A DNA stretch of 64,000 nt, from contig NC_079971.1 in assembly GCF_029852145.1 (NCBI RefSeq), forward strand, positions 11,823,697 to 11,887,696, written 5' to 3'. Below, in pieces: positions 1-12,328 of this stretch. A program made the position numbers and the translations under genes. The notes below the pieces were generated by a model. That model was not told the origin of the DNA. It searched no databases and saw nothing but the letters and a program-made list of their open reading frames with translations. Position 1 is the stretch's first letter, and each line of letters opens with the position of its first letter. The stretch is from Microplitis mediator. Its lineage: Eukaryota; Arthropoda; Insecta; Hymenoptera; Braconidae.

Positions 1-953
1 GGTGACCTTGACTGCGGACTTGATCATTGACTAGATTCAATAATTTCCGGTGTGTGAGTTACACGATCTACCTGGAAGTTTCTAGAACATTTCCGGCGAA
101 CTGCCTGGAAATATTTTACTACGCAATAGCTCCGGCAACCTGCCTGGAGTCAATTAAATTAGTTAATTTATTCAATTTAAATCTAGCCAAATTTATAAAT
201 GTTAATTTCCCAATTTAATTTCGACGCGACAATACCAGATATACGACTAAATACTTAATAAATTTATCCGGCTTCCGGCCTGGAATAAATTTATATAGAT
301 ACCTTTACAATAATTAAATTTTCCGCAGATTTGTCCTCGTCGTTTGATTTGTCCTGGTCACGTCCTGGGTTTCGGGTATTTTCCTTTGTCCGACTCTTCA
401 GTGTTTTTATGTCTCGTTCTGTCTTGTCTTTGTCCTCTCGCTCTCTTTCTCTCACACCAACCCGCGTTCTCTCCTTCACTTGCTTTTCAAATACAATCAG
501 TAATTTTCCAAGGGAATACCGGCTACCTGCCTGGTATTTTATATAAAATTTGGAAATGATTATCGCTTGGTTCCATAATCGTTAACCCAAGTCGCAATTA
601 AATAATTACCTGATGAATTTATTGGCGTCTGTTGGTGGCGTCTATTCAGCTGTACACTCACTTCTCTACGTCTTGACGGTCCGGTCGCTCTCGTGACAAG
701 TGCCGCTTTTCGTTCCGGCTTCCGTTTATAAAATCTTACACCCCGTATGACTTCGGGTGTCTTCGGTTATCAGTCACTCCTACTTAACGCTAATTGAGGA
801 CTGACAGACGAGCCTCCAATTTTCACTCGCCGGTCGACTAGTCGCAACCTACGCGGATAACCCTGGGTGGTATTGCAACCATATCGACGGTGTGAACAAT
901 AGATTTTTTTTTGAATTTATTTGAACGCGGTAAATTCAATTTACCCCGTTACA
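1..953 (-). repeat. 3' LTR of the gypsy-type element (partial, cut by window edge)
   Basis: This aligns by eye with about 6905-7920 through many shared blocks, for example the segment around ggtgtgtgagttacacgatc at 50-69 and its near copy near 7042. Both copies end in ccccgttaca, which on the minus strand is the TG start of an LTR. The copies differ by scattered substitutions and small indels, so the insertion is old. Confidence 0.75.
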
Positions 954-1070
954 ATATAAAGTTGGAACTGGCATCGAAAATAAATTAAATCGCGGAAATT
1001 AAATGATTTAATAATTAATCGAATAATTGATGACCAGGGCCTATCGTGGGTCTATACACACTCTTACGAA

Positions 1071-1795
1071 ACCAAACCTGGACAATTAATTAATCAATGT
1101 AACGGGACCTAAGTCTACCTCCGCCATTCGGAAGCTGTTTCCTCGCCCTTTTGGGCATACACGCGCTGCGAAGTCCCATCTCTTCTACCCAGACGACACT
1201 CCTAGCCGAAAAGACGACCAAGAGTGAACATTAACCGGGGGTATAATCAAAAATCCCCATTGCGTGTGGTATCTAACCACAGCCACCACGAGTCCTACCA
1301 AACTCGGGCCCCCCACTCCTTCCATCTCAGTTAATGAAGAGACTCTGGCTGAAATGGGGCCCCCATGGCACCAATTCCCTGTATTGGCCTACAGTCAGCA
1401 GATAAGTACTGAGTTGCAGCACAACTCATTACCCTAAAAGAGTTTCTTCTACATTATCCCACTTGGATCTAGGACGGCAACTATTAAATGATCGCCCTCT
1501 ACCGTCATCACCAAGTGCATATCACTATAGCTAGCTATAGCTCGTGATACTATTATGTACGGGCCAGTATCCCTTAGAATTTCTAAGACAGTCAGAAGGG
1601 CTGGCATCGCCCGCGCAGAGGTGCCTATTAGCTCCCTGCAACCACGGAGTTGCGACATGTTACAAGGTGCGAAACATGCGGGCACCGCTAACGGTTGGAG
1701 AAATAGTCTCAGATCCCACGTAGAGGGTGGCACTTTCTTGGTCTGACGCCCCCTAGAGGGCGCCGAAACCTCTTCTGAGACCAAACCTGGACAAT
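1071..1795. other. GC-richer unknown insert bounded by 16-bp direct repeats
   Basis: The 16-mer accaaacctggacaat occurs at 1071-1086 and again at 1780-1795. The roughly 690 bp between is much richer in GC than its surroundings. A minus-strand open frame of 111 codons lies at 1449-1784 but matches nothing I recognise. Long flanking repeats of this size fit a target-primed (LINE/SINE-like) insertion, though I see no poly(A) tail. It sits where the retrotransposon's integrase should be. Confidence 0.4.
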
Positions 1796-2648
1796 AAATA
1801 ATTAAAGTTAATATTGGAAATTTTCGCGGTCATACGTCGACAATTTTTGAATCGACGGGGTCACTTTTCGACTGAAAAATGCCAGTGGTTGTTAGTTGTT
1901 ATCTATCTTTGTTGAAAAACGGCACCAATACCGATTTTGGATGCGTCGGTGAATATTGCCCAGTCAGCATCGATTTTAGGGTGTACCAGCAAAGTTGCAT
2001 TCGCGAGGGCGTGTTTAGCTGAATTAAAAGACTCTGAATACTGAAGTTCAGTTGTCCAGTTGACTAGATGAGAGCCTTTGACTTTTGATTCTTTCAAAAT
2101 TTTGTTAAGCGGTGCTAGAATTTCTGTAGCGTTCTTAATGAACTTTCTGTGGAAATTCACTGTGCCGAGAAATTGGCGAAGAGCTTTTACGGTGGTAGAA
2201 GGCTCGAAATTGACAATAGCCTCGACTTTTTCCGGTAACGGCTTGATTCCATCTTTAGTGATGAGATGGCCGAGAAATTTTACTTCCGGTAAACCAAACT
2301 AGCATTTCGGTACATTAATTGCCAGCCCGTATTCATGGAGACGTTCAAATAAAATTTTCAGATGCTCCATGTGTTGCTTTTCGTCGTTAGATGCGATTAG
2401 GATATCGTCAATGTACGGAAAGATAAAATCAAGGTCACGAGTGACCTTGTCAATAAATCGATGAAACGTTTGAGCCGCGTTTTTAAGCCCAAACTTCATA
2501 AACCGGAACTCGAATAATCCGAAAGGCGTGATGATCGCCGTTTTCGGCGCGTCCACTGGTGCAGCGGGTATTTGCAAAATGGACGACTGATAATATATTT
2601 TTACCATGTAAAAATGCGGCAAAATCGTCAAGATAATGCAACGAATAT

Positions 2649-4299
2649 TGAGACAAATCGCTTTTTGTGTTCGCGATTTTTACCAGCAGCCACCAGAATT
2701 CGCGGGTTGAACCCTGGCTTAGGCTGGCCTCTAACAAATTTTATTTCTATGCTAGACAGAGCAGTGGGCTGGGGTTCTTGCAAAGCAAAGACCCGCACTT
2801 ATTCAAACTCGGCAACGTATGAAAAAACTTATCAACTTACCTCACAGCTTATAAAATTATAGAATATTCTTGTTAATGGTCAAATTACTAGTTGTAACTT
2901 AATTAATATTTATTTTATCAGACTATTTAATAATCTTACCAGTAAAATAAGAAATAAGTAGGATGAACAGTGATAGATGGAATAAAAGGAATTAATCAGA
3001 ATACTTTGCAAGTTTATTGCCAATTATAATAATCAAAATTACTTACAAGAAAACGCAAGCACTGGATATAATGTTGTTCAGTCACGAGCTTAATCATTTT
3101 GAAAAGCTTCGTGTACTTTCGCTACGTACGGGAGCAGCCGAACTCGCTACTGACTTGAATGTCAGAATAGTGCCAGGTCACTCGCTATCTGGGCCCGACA
3201 CCTGCAATTTCTTGCTCATGACCGTGTCAAAATGGCATGAGAACTCGCTACCAGCCGGCCAATCAGAGAAATTGGCGGCTAACTATTTCCTGTTGGCGCG
3301 CTTTTAAGCCAATGGGAAAATTCGTTACTGCAGCCATGCTGCCACGTCACCACCGAGCAGCCAAAAGGGAAGAAGACGACGTCTCTATTTCCAATCTACA
3401 TCGATCAGTACAAACTCAGCTATCCATCCAACCGCTTCGCTAAAATTAATATATCTCTCGTGTGATATAAGTCTGAACCGCTTCGCTAAATCTCTGTTTA
3501 AATATTCTCAATAATTAGCTAGTATGTCAAGGCTACTAATTATTGAGTATATATTGAATCGTTGCTCGCGTCTTATTAATTATAAATTAATTATCGCGTC
3601 ATTAACCGCTACCGACCACGTGTCGAATTTATACGCGTATTCGTTTACAGTCGCATTCGCTATCGCGTATCTTGTAGTTGCATTCGCTATTTTTCTTATA
3701 GTTTTAGTGTACATATTGTTTAATAAAGATCTATTCTTTTATCTGTAATTTGTGTTAATTGTTAGTTATTGAATTAACCACACCTACACCAGAATCCCAC
3801 AGAGCATTCGCTCATCTTACAAATGTAGACAGATTCGTGGCACAGTATAATTTTATATCGCGGGTATACCGCCGGTGACGTACAGTAATATTTAATTGAA
3901 CTAACTCTATTTATAATAATCAGTAAACTTGAACAGTAAAGTATACCGCAAGAGAATTGCTAGTAATACAACTATAACACAAGTTAATTTCCCGATTTAC
4001 AAAGTAGTTATCCGTATTAACAAAGTCGCAAATAAATTGCTAGTATATGACAGTGAAATTGAATTATACGTCTTATTGCTAATTGATCCAGGATCGAAGT
4101 GAAGTTCAATAACCGTAGGGTCTTAGGGCTGCGTTTTTGGGCTCGCTCCCCACTTCTCCTCACGGTTATGCGTTGAGGTGATAACTAGTCATGTGACCAT
4201 GGCACTATGACTAGCTTTAGGTGGTTTCAGACGGCAACGAGACGGGGAAAAATGGGAACCGCAAGGCTGAGGGAGAAGATGACAATTCACATTATCTCA
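2649..4299. mobile_element. TIR element with short TGAGA/TCTCA ends, inserted in gypsy RT
   Basis: The ends are TGAGA (2649) and TCTCA (4295-4299), flanked by ATAT at 2645-2648 and 4300-4303. Removing the insert plus one ATAT rejoins the RT reading DKY to SLHYLDD, which proves the boundaries. A second copy at 57246-58126 has the same ends and the same ATAT flanks. Without its own nested LTR this copy would be about 900 bp, close to the 881 bp of the second copy. No transposase frame is seen, so it is non-autonomous. Superfamily is not assigned; a 4-bp AT-rich target duplication is the main clue. Confidence 0.75.
3075..3821 (+). mobile_element. Solo LTR (TGTTCAG...TTACA), 747 bp
   Basis: Begins TGTTCAGTCACGAGC and ends CTTACA, with the 5-bp duplication aatgt at 3070-3074 and 3822-3826. 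The homologous empty site is visible in the second TIR-element copy near 57660-57675, where the two flanks are nearly contiguous. Family members are at 52875-53707 (minus) and 56255-56800 (plus, truncated). Poly(A)-signal-like aataaa is present at 3721-3726. It codes for no protein. Confidence 0.85.
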
Positions 4300-4592
4300 A
4301 TATTTATCGATGAGCGTTCGATCGTTGAGCGGGCGGTAGTCACCGCACGGTCTCCATTCTCTGGACTTCTTCTGTGCTTGGTGAAGTGGTGAAGCCCAGG
4401 TGCTGTTAGATGGTCTGCAAATACTTCCCTCGATCATCTTACGGAACTCAGCTTGAGCAATTGTAAGCTTATCTGGGTCAGTCGTCTTGCCTTGCACTCA
4501 ACTGGCGGTTCTGGTGACGTTCGAATATGATGCACCGTTGAATGTTTTCTAGTTTGACGCTGAGTAGCATCAGGTCATGTAATATCGGTAAA

Positions 4593-5009
4593 TTATCTGA
4601 ATATTTCCGTACACGAAGAATTACCATCGACTGCTTTAATATTTGTTTCTGCCGATGTCGTGTCAGAATTTTCGGGACTCAGTAAACCAGTGATGCTATC
4701 ACGAAGGCATTTTCGTTTTAGGTCGACCAGTAAGTCATAATGACTTAAGAAGTTTGCACCTATAATCGATTTAGTGACGTCAGCAATGATAAAATTCCAT
4801 GAGAATTCATAGCGAAGTCCAAGGTGCAATGTAATCGATTTCAAACCATAAGTGCGAACCATCGACCGTTTGCGGCATACTATTGATAACCTATAGGTGT
4901 TATGATTGACGTGGAAAGACGAAGAAATCGGAGCCGGAATCGACAAGATATTCCGTTCCTGTAGTTCGGTCTCTGATAAACAGGTGGCGAGAAATCGATT
5001 GAGAATCAT
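4593..5009 (-). pseudogene. gypsy aspartic protease region (pro), fragment
   Basis: A 138-codon frame whose C-terminal half carries FIIADVTKSIIGANFLSHY followed by DLLVDLKRKCLRD. This is the flap-to-ILG stretch and linker that precedes RT in gypsy polyproteins of this type. The catalytic DTGA-like motif expected upstream is not visible, so the N-terminal part is probably lost or frame-shifted. It lies between the gag frame and the RT frame, as expected for the element. Confidence 0.7.
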
Positions 5010-5018
5010 TAGCCGCCT

Positions 5019-5643
5019 CTACTGATTCTCGTTGAAGTTTCCCTGCCATTTGTAGCCGGGAATGCGTGATCGGGCATTTTTACCATTCTTGTGGTACCAG
5101 CAGAAGTTAAACTTCTTTGAAACACGTGATCGTGATCGAGTTCTGGATCTACCTCGTTTAACTTTCGAGTTTTTCACTTGATTCGTGAGTTGCGAATATC
5201 TCGGCGCAGTGCAGCAATCTCGCTGTGCTTGGTGGTTGATGATGACGGAGTTGCTGGGGCAGTGGCAAGTGTGAGAACCAGCGAGCTTTGATGATGATAT
5301 CATCGATGCATGGAAATAATCCGCGGAGGTGACGTAAGTGCTGCAACGGAGTTTGATCACCTAATCTCTCTCCATTCAGCAACTGTGTAATTCTAGCTTC
5401 TTCCGATTTCGAAAAGCATTTTATTAGAGCCACCTCGAGATCGTTGTACAGAGTTGTTGCGGGAGGCTCAAGACTTAACTGCTCGACTTCTGTGGCAACG
5501 CAAGTGTTGAGTAATGGAATTACCAGGTCAAATTTGGCACGCTCGGTTATCATCTGGTGCGTTGAAAATTGCGCCTTGACCTGCGCCAACCATAACTTCG
5601 GGTTTTCCGTACTGAATCGGGGTGCTTTAATATTCACGACCAT
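5019..5643 (-). pseudogene. gypsy gag, frameshifted
   Basis: The frame 5158-5643 starts MVVNIKAPRFSTENPKLW and carries the gag capsid pattern, with LWLAQVKAQF, LLNTCVATEV and a QLLNGERLGDQTP block near residue 95. A frameshift near 5300 passes the reading to an overlapping frame that ends in a degenerate nucleocapsid knuckle, CWYHKNGKNARSRIP, where a second Cys is replaced. Gag binds the element RNA and forms the particle; this copy cannot. Met at 5643 is the first in-frame start after several upstream stops. Confidence 0.75.
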
Positions 5644-5874
5644 ATTTAATTATATAGAAGTGAACGACGACGATTCCGATTATTGAGCTTTAAAGGTGTC
5701 TTTTTCTGATGACTCGGATTTTATTTTCTTGTTATTCTCGGTTTCAGAGTCTGACATGTTAGTCTGATACCCGTCAGTAATTCGGTACTGGGTTACCGGA
5801 AGATTATCGATGACGCACGGCTCAGGAATGTGCAGCCGGTGAATCGGCTTAATCCTCGATGGTATTTTCGGCAA

Positions 5875-6900
5875 TTGCCGTTAACGAAAAAAAAATTATA
5901 CGCGACACTGCACGAGAAATTAATTATAATTTTTTATAACAGCTCGCCAACGCTTTTATCAAAAACCCGATTTGCACTAATGGTCCCTTATGACAAGGCT
6001 ATTGCTGGCAATCTAGTCGTCCTTACAAAGGGCGCCGCTGTGATAACGGCCTCCCAGAGCCGGATCTTAGATCATCAGGGTCGGTGTAATTTTTGTTTAA
6101 TTCTAAGACTAGGATGAGGAAGGATAATTTATAAATACATTATTATAATTTTAATTTTCCACTTTTATCCCTTTCATTTATTTAAACCTTTTTAACCTTT
6201 TAATCTTATAAACCTTGTATACCTTATAAACCTTTCAAACCTTATTACCTTATAACTATATACCTTATAACTTATATAAACCTTATGAGTCTCTATAAAC
6301 CTTATATTATTTTTATAAAACTTTTCATCCTTTTATTATAAACCTTTTAACCTTTTTATTATAACCCGCAATATTTTAAAATATAGCCAATTACCTTTGG
6401 CATATTACACACACTCTCTTTTAATTTTTACCTTAATTAAAATCGCACTAGCAATTTTCCCGCAATTATTAATTTCCTTATTTCACACACACACATTTAC
6501 TCAGAGTCTCCTGGACTATCACACACTCACACTGATTTTAATATTGAATGGCGTCCCGCCATTGACTATTTTCCCGCCACAACTTTTTATTTAAATAATT
6601 TAACTAATTAAATATTTTATTTAAAAGAGATTAATTCAATTAGTTAATTATTTATTTCTATTTACTTAATTCCTTTACGTTATTTATTATTCACTCTGTT
6701 TTACTAATTCCGTCACCTTTTCCAAACTCTTGTTTGTACCTCTTTTCTCCAAGGTTTTTTTCTCTCAAAAATTTTATCACCGCGTTTAATTCTTAAATTT
6801 CCTTCTCAATTTGTTTATCTTTCTTACTTAATTTATTTTATTTATTTAATTACTTACTTTTATTTAAATTAGTTTTCCTTAATTTTAATTTGACTCGTCA
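5875..6900. other. Retrotransposon leader / LTR-adjacent AT-rich DNA
   Basis: No credible gene. About 6180-6370 is a degenerate pyrimidine-rich repeat of aaacctt/ttataaacc units; 6380-6900 is AT-rich with short CA runs. This is either the inner part of a long 5' LTR or the untranslated leader. Confidence 0.5.
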
Positions 6901-7920
6901 CTACCGGTGACCTTGACGACGGACTTTATATAATCGTTATCGATACACTAACTTTTCTAATTTTAATTTTATTTATTTTATTAATTAATTTATTTAAATT
7001 AATTTCATCGACTCAATTATTGACTAGACTCGATAATTTCCGGTGTGTGGGTTACACGATCCACCTGGAAACTTCTAGAACATTTCCGGCAACCTGCCTG
7101 GAGTTAATTAATTTATCTAATTTAATTCTAGCCAATTTATTAATTTTATTTTGCGAATTACTTTAATTAATTTACGAATTTTAATTACGACGCGATGATA
7201 CCGGATATGCGACTAAATACTTAATAAATTTTTCCAGCTGCCTGTCTGGAATAAATTTATATAAATACCTTTACAATAATTTTAATTCCTCCTTCTCGTC
7301 GTTATATCCGTCCTGGTCTCGTCCTGTTCCGTATATCTCGTCTAGTCCTGGTGTTCGTTTTTTGTCTCGTTCTAGGTTTTCTGTCTCATTCTACTCTCTC
7401 TTTTATCTCCAGGTCGTTTTACCCACGTTCTCTCCTTAACCTGTTATTCAGACACAGTAAATAATTTTGCAAAGAAATACCGGCTATTTGCCTGGTATTT
7501 TATAAACAACTTTGAAGTAATTATCGCTTGGTTTCACAATCGAAAACCCAAGCTATCAAGTGGATAATTACCTGTTTATAACTAATGGCGTCTGTTGGTG
7601 GCGTCTGTATTCAACGGTACACTCTCATTTTTCTGCGTCTCGACGTTCCGGTCGTTCCGGTGATAAGTGTCGCTTTCCGTTCCGGCTTCCGTTTATAATA
7701 ATTTACTCCCCGCATGACTTCGGGCGTCTTCGGTCATCAGTCACTCCTACTTACCGCTAATTGGGGACTGACAGACGAGCCTCCAATTTTCACTCTCCGG
7801 TCGACTAGTCGCAACCTACCCGGATAACCCTGGGTGGTATTGCAACTATATCGACAGTATGAACTATAGATTTTATTCCGATTTAATTTGAACGCGGTAA
7901 TTCAAATTTACCCCGTTACA
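6900..7920 (-). repeat. 5' LTR of the gypsy-type element (recognisable part)
   Basis: Direct-repeat partner of 1-953. The minus-strand start at 7920 is clear. The other end is uncertain because the left copy is truncated by the window; the LTR may reach towards 6120, taking in the pyrimidine-rich run of aaacctt-type repeats at 6180-6370. I could not identify a primer-binding site next to it. Confidence 0.65.
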
Positions 7921-10900
7921 CCCTCGCATTAACACTGATGCGTCATAACGTGCATAAGATGCTCAGCAATGCAGCAGCGGTGATAAAAGATGAAAAACTT
8001 TACAATGATAAGAAAATTAACTGCACTAATTAACTGAAAAATAAATTCACATGAAAGTAACTATGAATAAAAAAATTTGGAAAATCCACAAGTGCACGAC
8101 TCATAATGCTCATGTATTATGAAATAAAAAAATGACGGGAAGCACGAATGAATTTAAAATATATACAATTTTCTTTCATTACAATTCGTTATGTTTTTTT
8201 TTTTTTTTAATTAGTATTTTTGGTAATGGTCTACAAGTGGGGCTCCACATATTTCTCAAAGTTCCAAGTACTTACACCTTAAATATCTATAATTAAACGT
8301 GTTCCGCGTGTTCAGCTACACGGCGGATCAAATTTTCTGGATGTGTTTTTGTCTTTAACACTAGATATTTATCCGAACCTTGCAATCAGAGTGTACAAAA
8401 TTGATAAAAATAACATAAAATCATGCAAATTTTTCCAAAATATATTTAATAAATTTTCTAATAAATATAAATAATTAATTTTATTAATACTGTTAGATGC
8501 ACGGTGGCGATAGAAAGGTCTAACTAAGAGCTACCAAGATTTTTTGAACTCTTGTATAGTGAAAATTGGCATATTTCTGTTATTTCAATACTTTAACGGT
8601 GTACAACAGCTCACCTAACATTTTGTTGCAAGTAGTTTGGATGGTATCCGCCTTCCTTTGCTAGTATAGTGTGTGATGTTACATTGCCGAGGGGATGGAG
8701 TTTGGGGTTGGAGTACGTGTAAGTCGGTGTGATAGTGAGAGAAAAAGTGAGTAAGTGTGTCGAGTTGAGTTTAGTGGATAATGAATAGAGAGTATATGGA
8801 GTATAAATGTGTATGGTAAGATAAATGTGTGATAGAGTACGTGTACGGTATGGGGTATGTTTTTGGAGTGTCTGTGTGATGGAGCGTGGATTTAACGGGG
8901 GATGTCTAGCTGCGTCGCGGATAGTGCCCAAGATAACGTGCCTCCCGACCAGTGATGACGACTCGGCCCAGGCTTAGCCCTCGGGGTTGACGTCGTGATT
9001 GCGGAGGTGCGACTGAGATGTCGCCGCCCCTTCATGGTGGTACCTGGAGTTAGTTGGGGTACGTGTACGGTTATTGGGGGGATGGCAGGCCTCGTTTGCG
9101 ATGCTCGAGGAAGCCAAAAATTCGCTAACTTCGGATATCACGGGGAGTGACATTACGGGAAGGCCCGTGAGTCCACGGCTTGTATGCTTGTAAAGGAAAG
9201 AATGGATGGAGAAGCGAGAATGTGGGATTGAAAGAGATGGAGTGGAGTAAGCGAGTTAGAGTGGGAGATTATCGTGTAACAGTTGTGTGACTACCGTTGA
9301 GGAGAAAAGTTGAGACTTGGCGTCGCTCGTATACGAGTCGACCCAGGAGTCGAGTTTGAAGTTTTAGAGTAAGCGGTGATGAGTCGGAGAGTCGCCAGGG
9401 TGGACCTCGACCCTGACCGTGGACTGCTGTCGTTTTAGAGCTTGTGGCTCTGGGTATGGTGCTTTTGGAGCCGTTTGTCGTGATAGTTGTCGCAAATTAC
9501 CGCATTATTTATTTATATTTTATTTTATATCTTATTTAGTAGTGTATAAAGTTTGTGATTCGTCGTCGTCAAGAGGTTCCCGATGTCTTGCCCAGGTATT
9601 TATTTGCGTGATGGACCGAGAGTATTGGACCGCGGGTCTTTTGGGCCCTCCTTCGCGTCACTCTTGCGTCATCTTTATGGTAATTTTATTTAGTTTTGTT
9701 TTGTTATTTCATGTCTTTTCTATTATGTAAATAATCGGCTTCTTTCGCATTGAAAGAACCGCGACCCTCTCTCCACAACCTAGCATACTGAGCGCACGAG
9801 GACATGCCGCTACCACCGGTCAGGTCTCTCATCTCCAAAGGGTATAGTTTATAGGTTTGAATTTACGTGTACGTTTAGACCGGTTGCCGACACCGGGGAA
9901 ATAAAAGTCGGCTGGCGCCCGTCAGGATCTGGAGGAGATGAGAGGGGTGATTGGTGGGCGAAGTGTAACGTAGCCCGATTTTGAGTAATTTGAGTTTTGA
10001 GTTTTGGAGTAAATTTGTTGAGTAAAAAGTTTCGAGTAATTATTGGGTTTAATTGAAGTATAAGAAAATATTACGTTACAAGTGTCTGGCTGAAGCCCAC
10101 AACACAGTTTTACGCCGGCTCGTACTGGTAAGAGATGTAGTCTAAGGCAAAAGTGCGTTAACATAGCCTTACTGACGAGTCCGTTAACGTACTTAGGACG
10201 AAACTACAGAAATTATGGCAAATAGGCATATACCTTAAATTTTAGTGTTTGACTTAAGAGTCAATACACAGAATGAAATGAAAAATATGTCAAATAATGC
10301 AGTGTTGCACGGAACTGAAAATTCATGATCTTAACATCTAAATCAAACATAATTTATACCTTTGGTATACACTTATAACTTATTAAGGCTCAAATAACAC
10401 CTAAAGGAGCAATTATATCTTTAATCCGCCGACAAATGCTAGAGAATGAAATTGGTTTCAAAGCAATTTGTCTATATTTGGATTTTGGCTTGATATAAAC
10501 AGGTGGAGTCCCGATTATAGACCATTACCGTATTTTTTTTATAATTATAAAAGAACCTACTCAAAATATCTCGATTAATAACAAAAACAAGAAAAATATA
10601 TGTAAATAAAAAAAAAATTTTTTTAAATTGAATCGAACAAATTCGGGCTTACCAATTACCAAAAAAAAACAGCTGTACTAGGACGGTAATTCGCAAGCGC
10701 CCCTGGTGGGATAAATGTGCGTATAATGTATAGATGTATCACCATTCATGTTAATTTTACACAGATATATATATACATATAGTTATACAGCCATTTTTTT
10801 ATTTTATTAATTGTAATTAAACGACACTGATTTACCTAGCCATTTGCAATAGGGGACCTACAAATCTATCAAAGAATTGAAAAAAAATAATTGATTTAAT

Positions 10901-11299
10901 TACTGGATTTTTTCGCAAGTTGTCATGTATACGGGTTTCAGACTTGACGGACAGGACATTTTTTAAAACTGTTTTGATGTTTTTTCCGTTTTTATTGAAC
11001 TCAATAAATTTTTGAACAGTATGGAACTAATCTCTATTAAATTATCTTCAAAATAGTATGCAAAATATCTTGATTCCGTGAACTAACAAGGGTATAATAA
11101 TTGAATAGTTGCCGAAGTGAGACGAAAAAAAATTTTTCGATCGTAAAGCACTCTCTGATGCTTCGCATCATGAGTCGTGCAAAATCATGATCTCGCCGAT
11201 TAATCTGCAACGTGACAAAATATTCACGGCAAGGTGACACGAGAATTCGCGAGATTTTTATAAACTGTGTAACGCACGTGTTCAACGCTTCCCTTCAAA
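7921..11299. other. Gene-free intergenic/intronic DNA with GC-richer block
   Basis: No protein family is recognised in any frame. 8640-9930 is G-rich on the plus strand and resembles an old LTR or repeat remnant. 9965-10080 is a 116-bp segment bounded by inverted ends, TGTAACGTA and TTACGTTACA. 10200-11040 is plain AT-rich sequence. Confidence 0.5.
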
Positions 11300-12250
11300 A
11301 GAGATCACGTCAGGGTCACCAATTTAGTGGTTAAGATAATATTATATTAAATCAATTAAACCAACTAATGATGTTAAATAATTATTTTATTTAACGAACG
11401 AATGTAAAACAGTGAAATTAAGAATACAAAAGACAATGCCTAGATGCGTATCTGCAGTTCAGCGGTATAACTTATTGTGTCTCTACGAATGAGTTAAAGA
11501 CGGACAATAGAAAAATCGATGTCCGGCGTAGATTGCAGAAATTAATCGATCGCTTATCATTGTAGCGACGCTACATATGTATGTCGGAGATAAGTGTATA
11601 ACTGGGTTTTTCCCAGAGATATGGGAAAGTCCCAACTACATTTAGTTTAAATTTTATTTAAGCAAAGATACTTAACAATATCATTTTTACAATTTAATCC
11701 GATTAGGAAAATTTTCAAGTTTGTCGTAAAATATTTTCATGGTGGTAGGCTCAGGCTTGGAGTGGCATCGGGTCACCAAACGTAGCCACGGTCAGAGGAA
11801 AGTAAAGTAAGGCAATATAGAGTAGAGTAGTTCGTTTTTAAGGATTTTAGGTAAAGACAGAAAGTTTGAGAGCAAGAGTACAGAATGCAATTATAAAGTA
11901 GACACTTTTAGTTGAGGACGAGTCGAGAACGTATCACGTTATTCTGCTGACCGTGTATTCGTTCTCAAGTCTAATTTTACTGTCGTGCGGATTTTGTCAA
12001 CTCAACGATTGAGTCTTATTTTAAATTAGTAAATACTGTTATACCTCATATGTATCATAGTCCGCATAGTTTTGAGTGTAGTTATTACCATAATTAGTAT
12101 CTCGTGAATATTCGACACTGTAATATTCCTCTTAGTATACAATATATTGTGATACTTTGATTATTTGATAACAATCACCTTGAGAGCAATTTTGTGTGAC
12201 AATAGTTATTTTCTTGTTTACCTGATGTTTTTGTAATTAAATAGAAATGA
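11300..12250 (-). repeat. Candidate LTR remnants with two primer-binding-site-like motifs
   Basis: On the minus strand two similar motifs occur, TTGGTGACCCTGACGTGAT (about 11309-11327) and TTTGGTGACCCGATG (about 11767-11781). Both resemble the sequence at the LTR/leader junction of insect LTR elements. About 400 bp upstream of the second (plus 11780-12180) looks like R-U5. No coding domain or paired LTR could be tied to them. Confidence 0.35.
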
Positions 12251-12328
12251 GTATCAGTAATAGTGATAATAATGGAAGGACTAAGGGTACTGCCCAACTA
12301 CTTGCTCACCATCCGACATACACACATA

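Larger units (their letters stand above)
1903..4497 (-). pseudogene. gypsy pol: reverse transcriptase and RNase H, split and broken
   Basis: The upstream half (4304-4497) reads up to the conserved CGDYRPLND block and DKY; the reading continues at 2644 with HYLDDFAAFLHGKN. Then come the palm motifs FEFRFMKFGLKNA, FPYIDDILIAS (catalytic Asp pair intact) and, after a TAG stop near 2298, the VKFLGH, QFLGTVNFHRKF and DASKIGIGAVF (RNase H start) motifs. The gene ends at 1903; the rest of RNase H and the integrase are missing. The interruption at 2649-4299 is a separate TIR element. The family is certain from the ordered motifs. Confidence 0.85.
1..7920 (-). mobile_element. Ty3/gypsy-type LTR retrotransposon, degraded
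   Basis: A gag, protease, RT, RNase H order is read on the minus strand between two copies of a long terminal repeat. The right (5') LTR ends at 7920 and the left (3') LTR at 953; both read TGTAACGGGGTAAAT-like on the minus strand. The left LTR is cut by the window edge, so total length is unknown. No integrase was found: coding stops at 1903 in the middle of RNase H, and 954-1902 holds unrelated GC-richer sequence. The pol gene is also split by a nested insertion at 2649-4299. The copy is clearly dead. The superfamily call is firm from pol motifs; the family is not assigned. Confidence 0.85.

Noticed and set aside
1449..1784. 111-codon frame as a real gene
   Set aside because: No recognised motif; overlaps another frame on the opposite strand in a repeat block.
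8611..8931. 106-codon Thr/Tyr-rich minus frame
   Set aside because: Arises from a gtgtg/gagtg-rich low-complexity stretch without family likeness.
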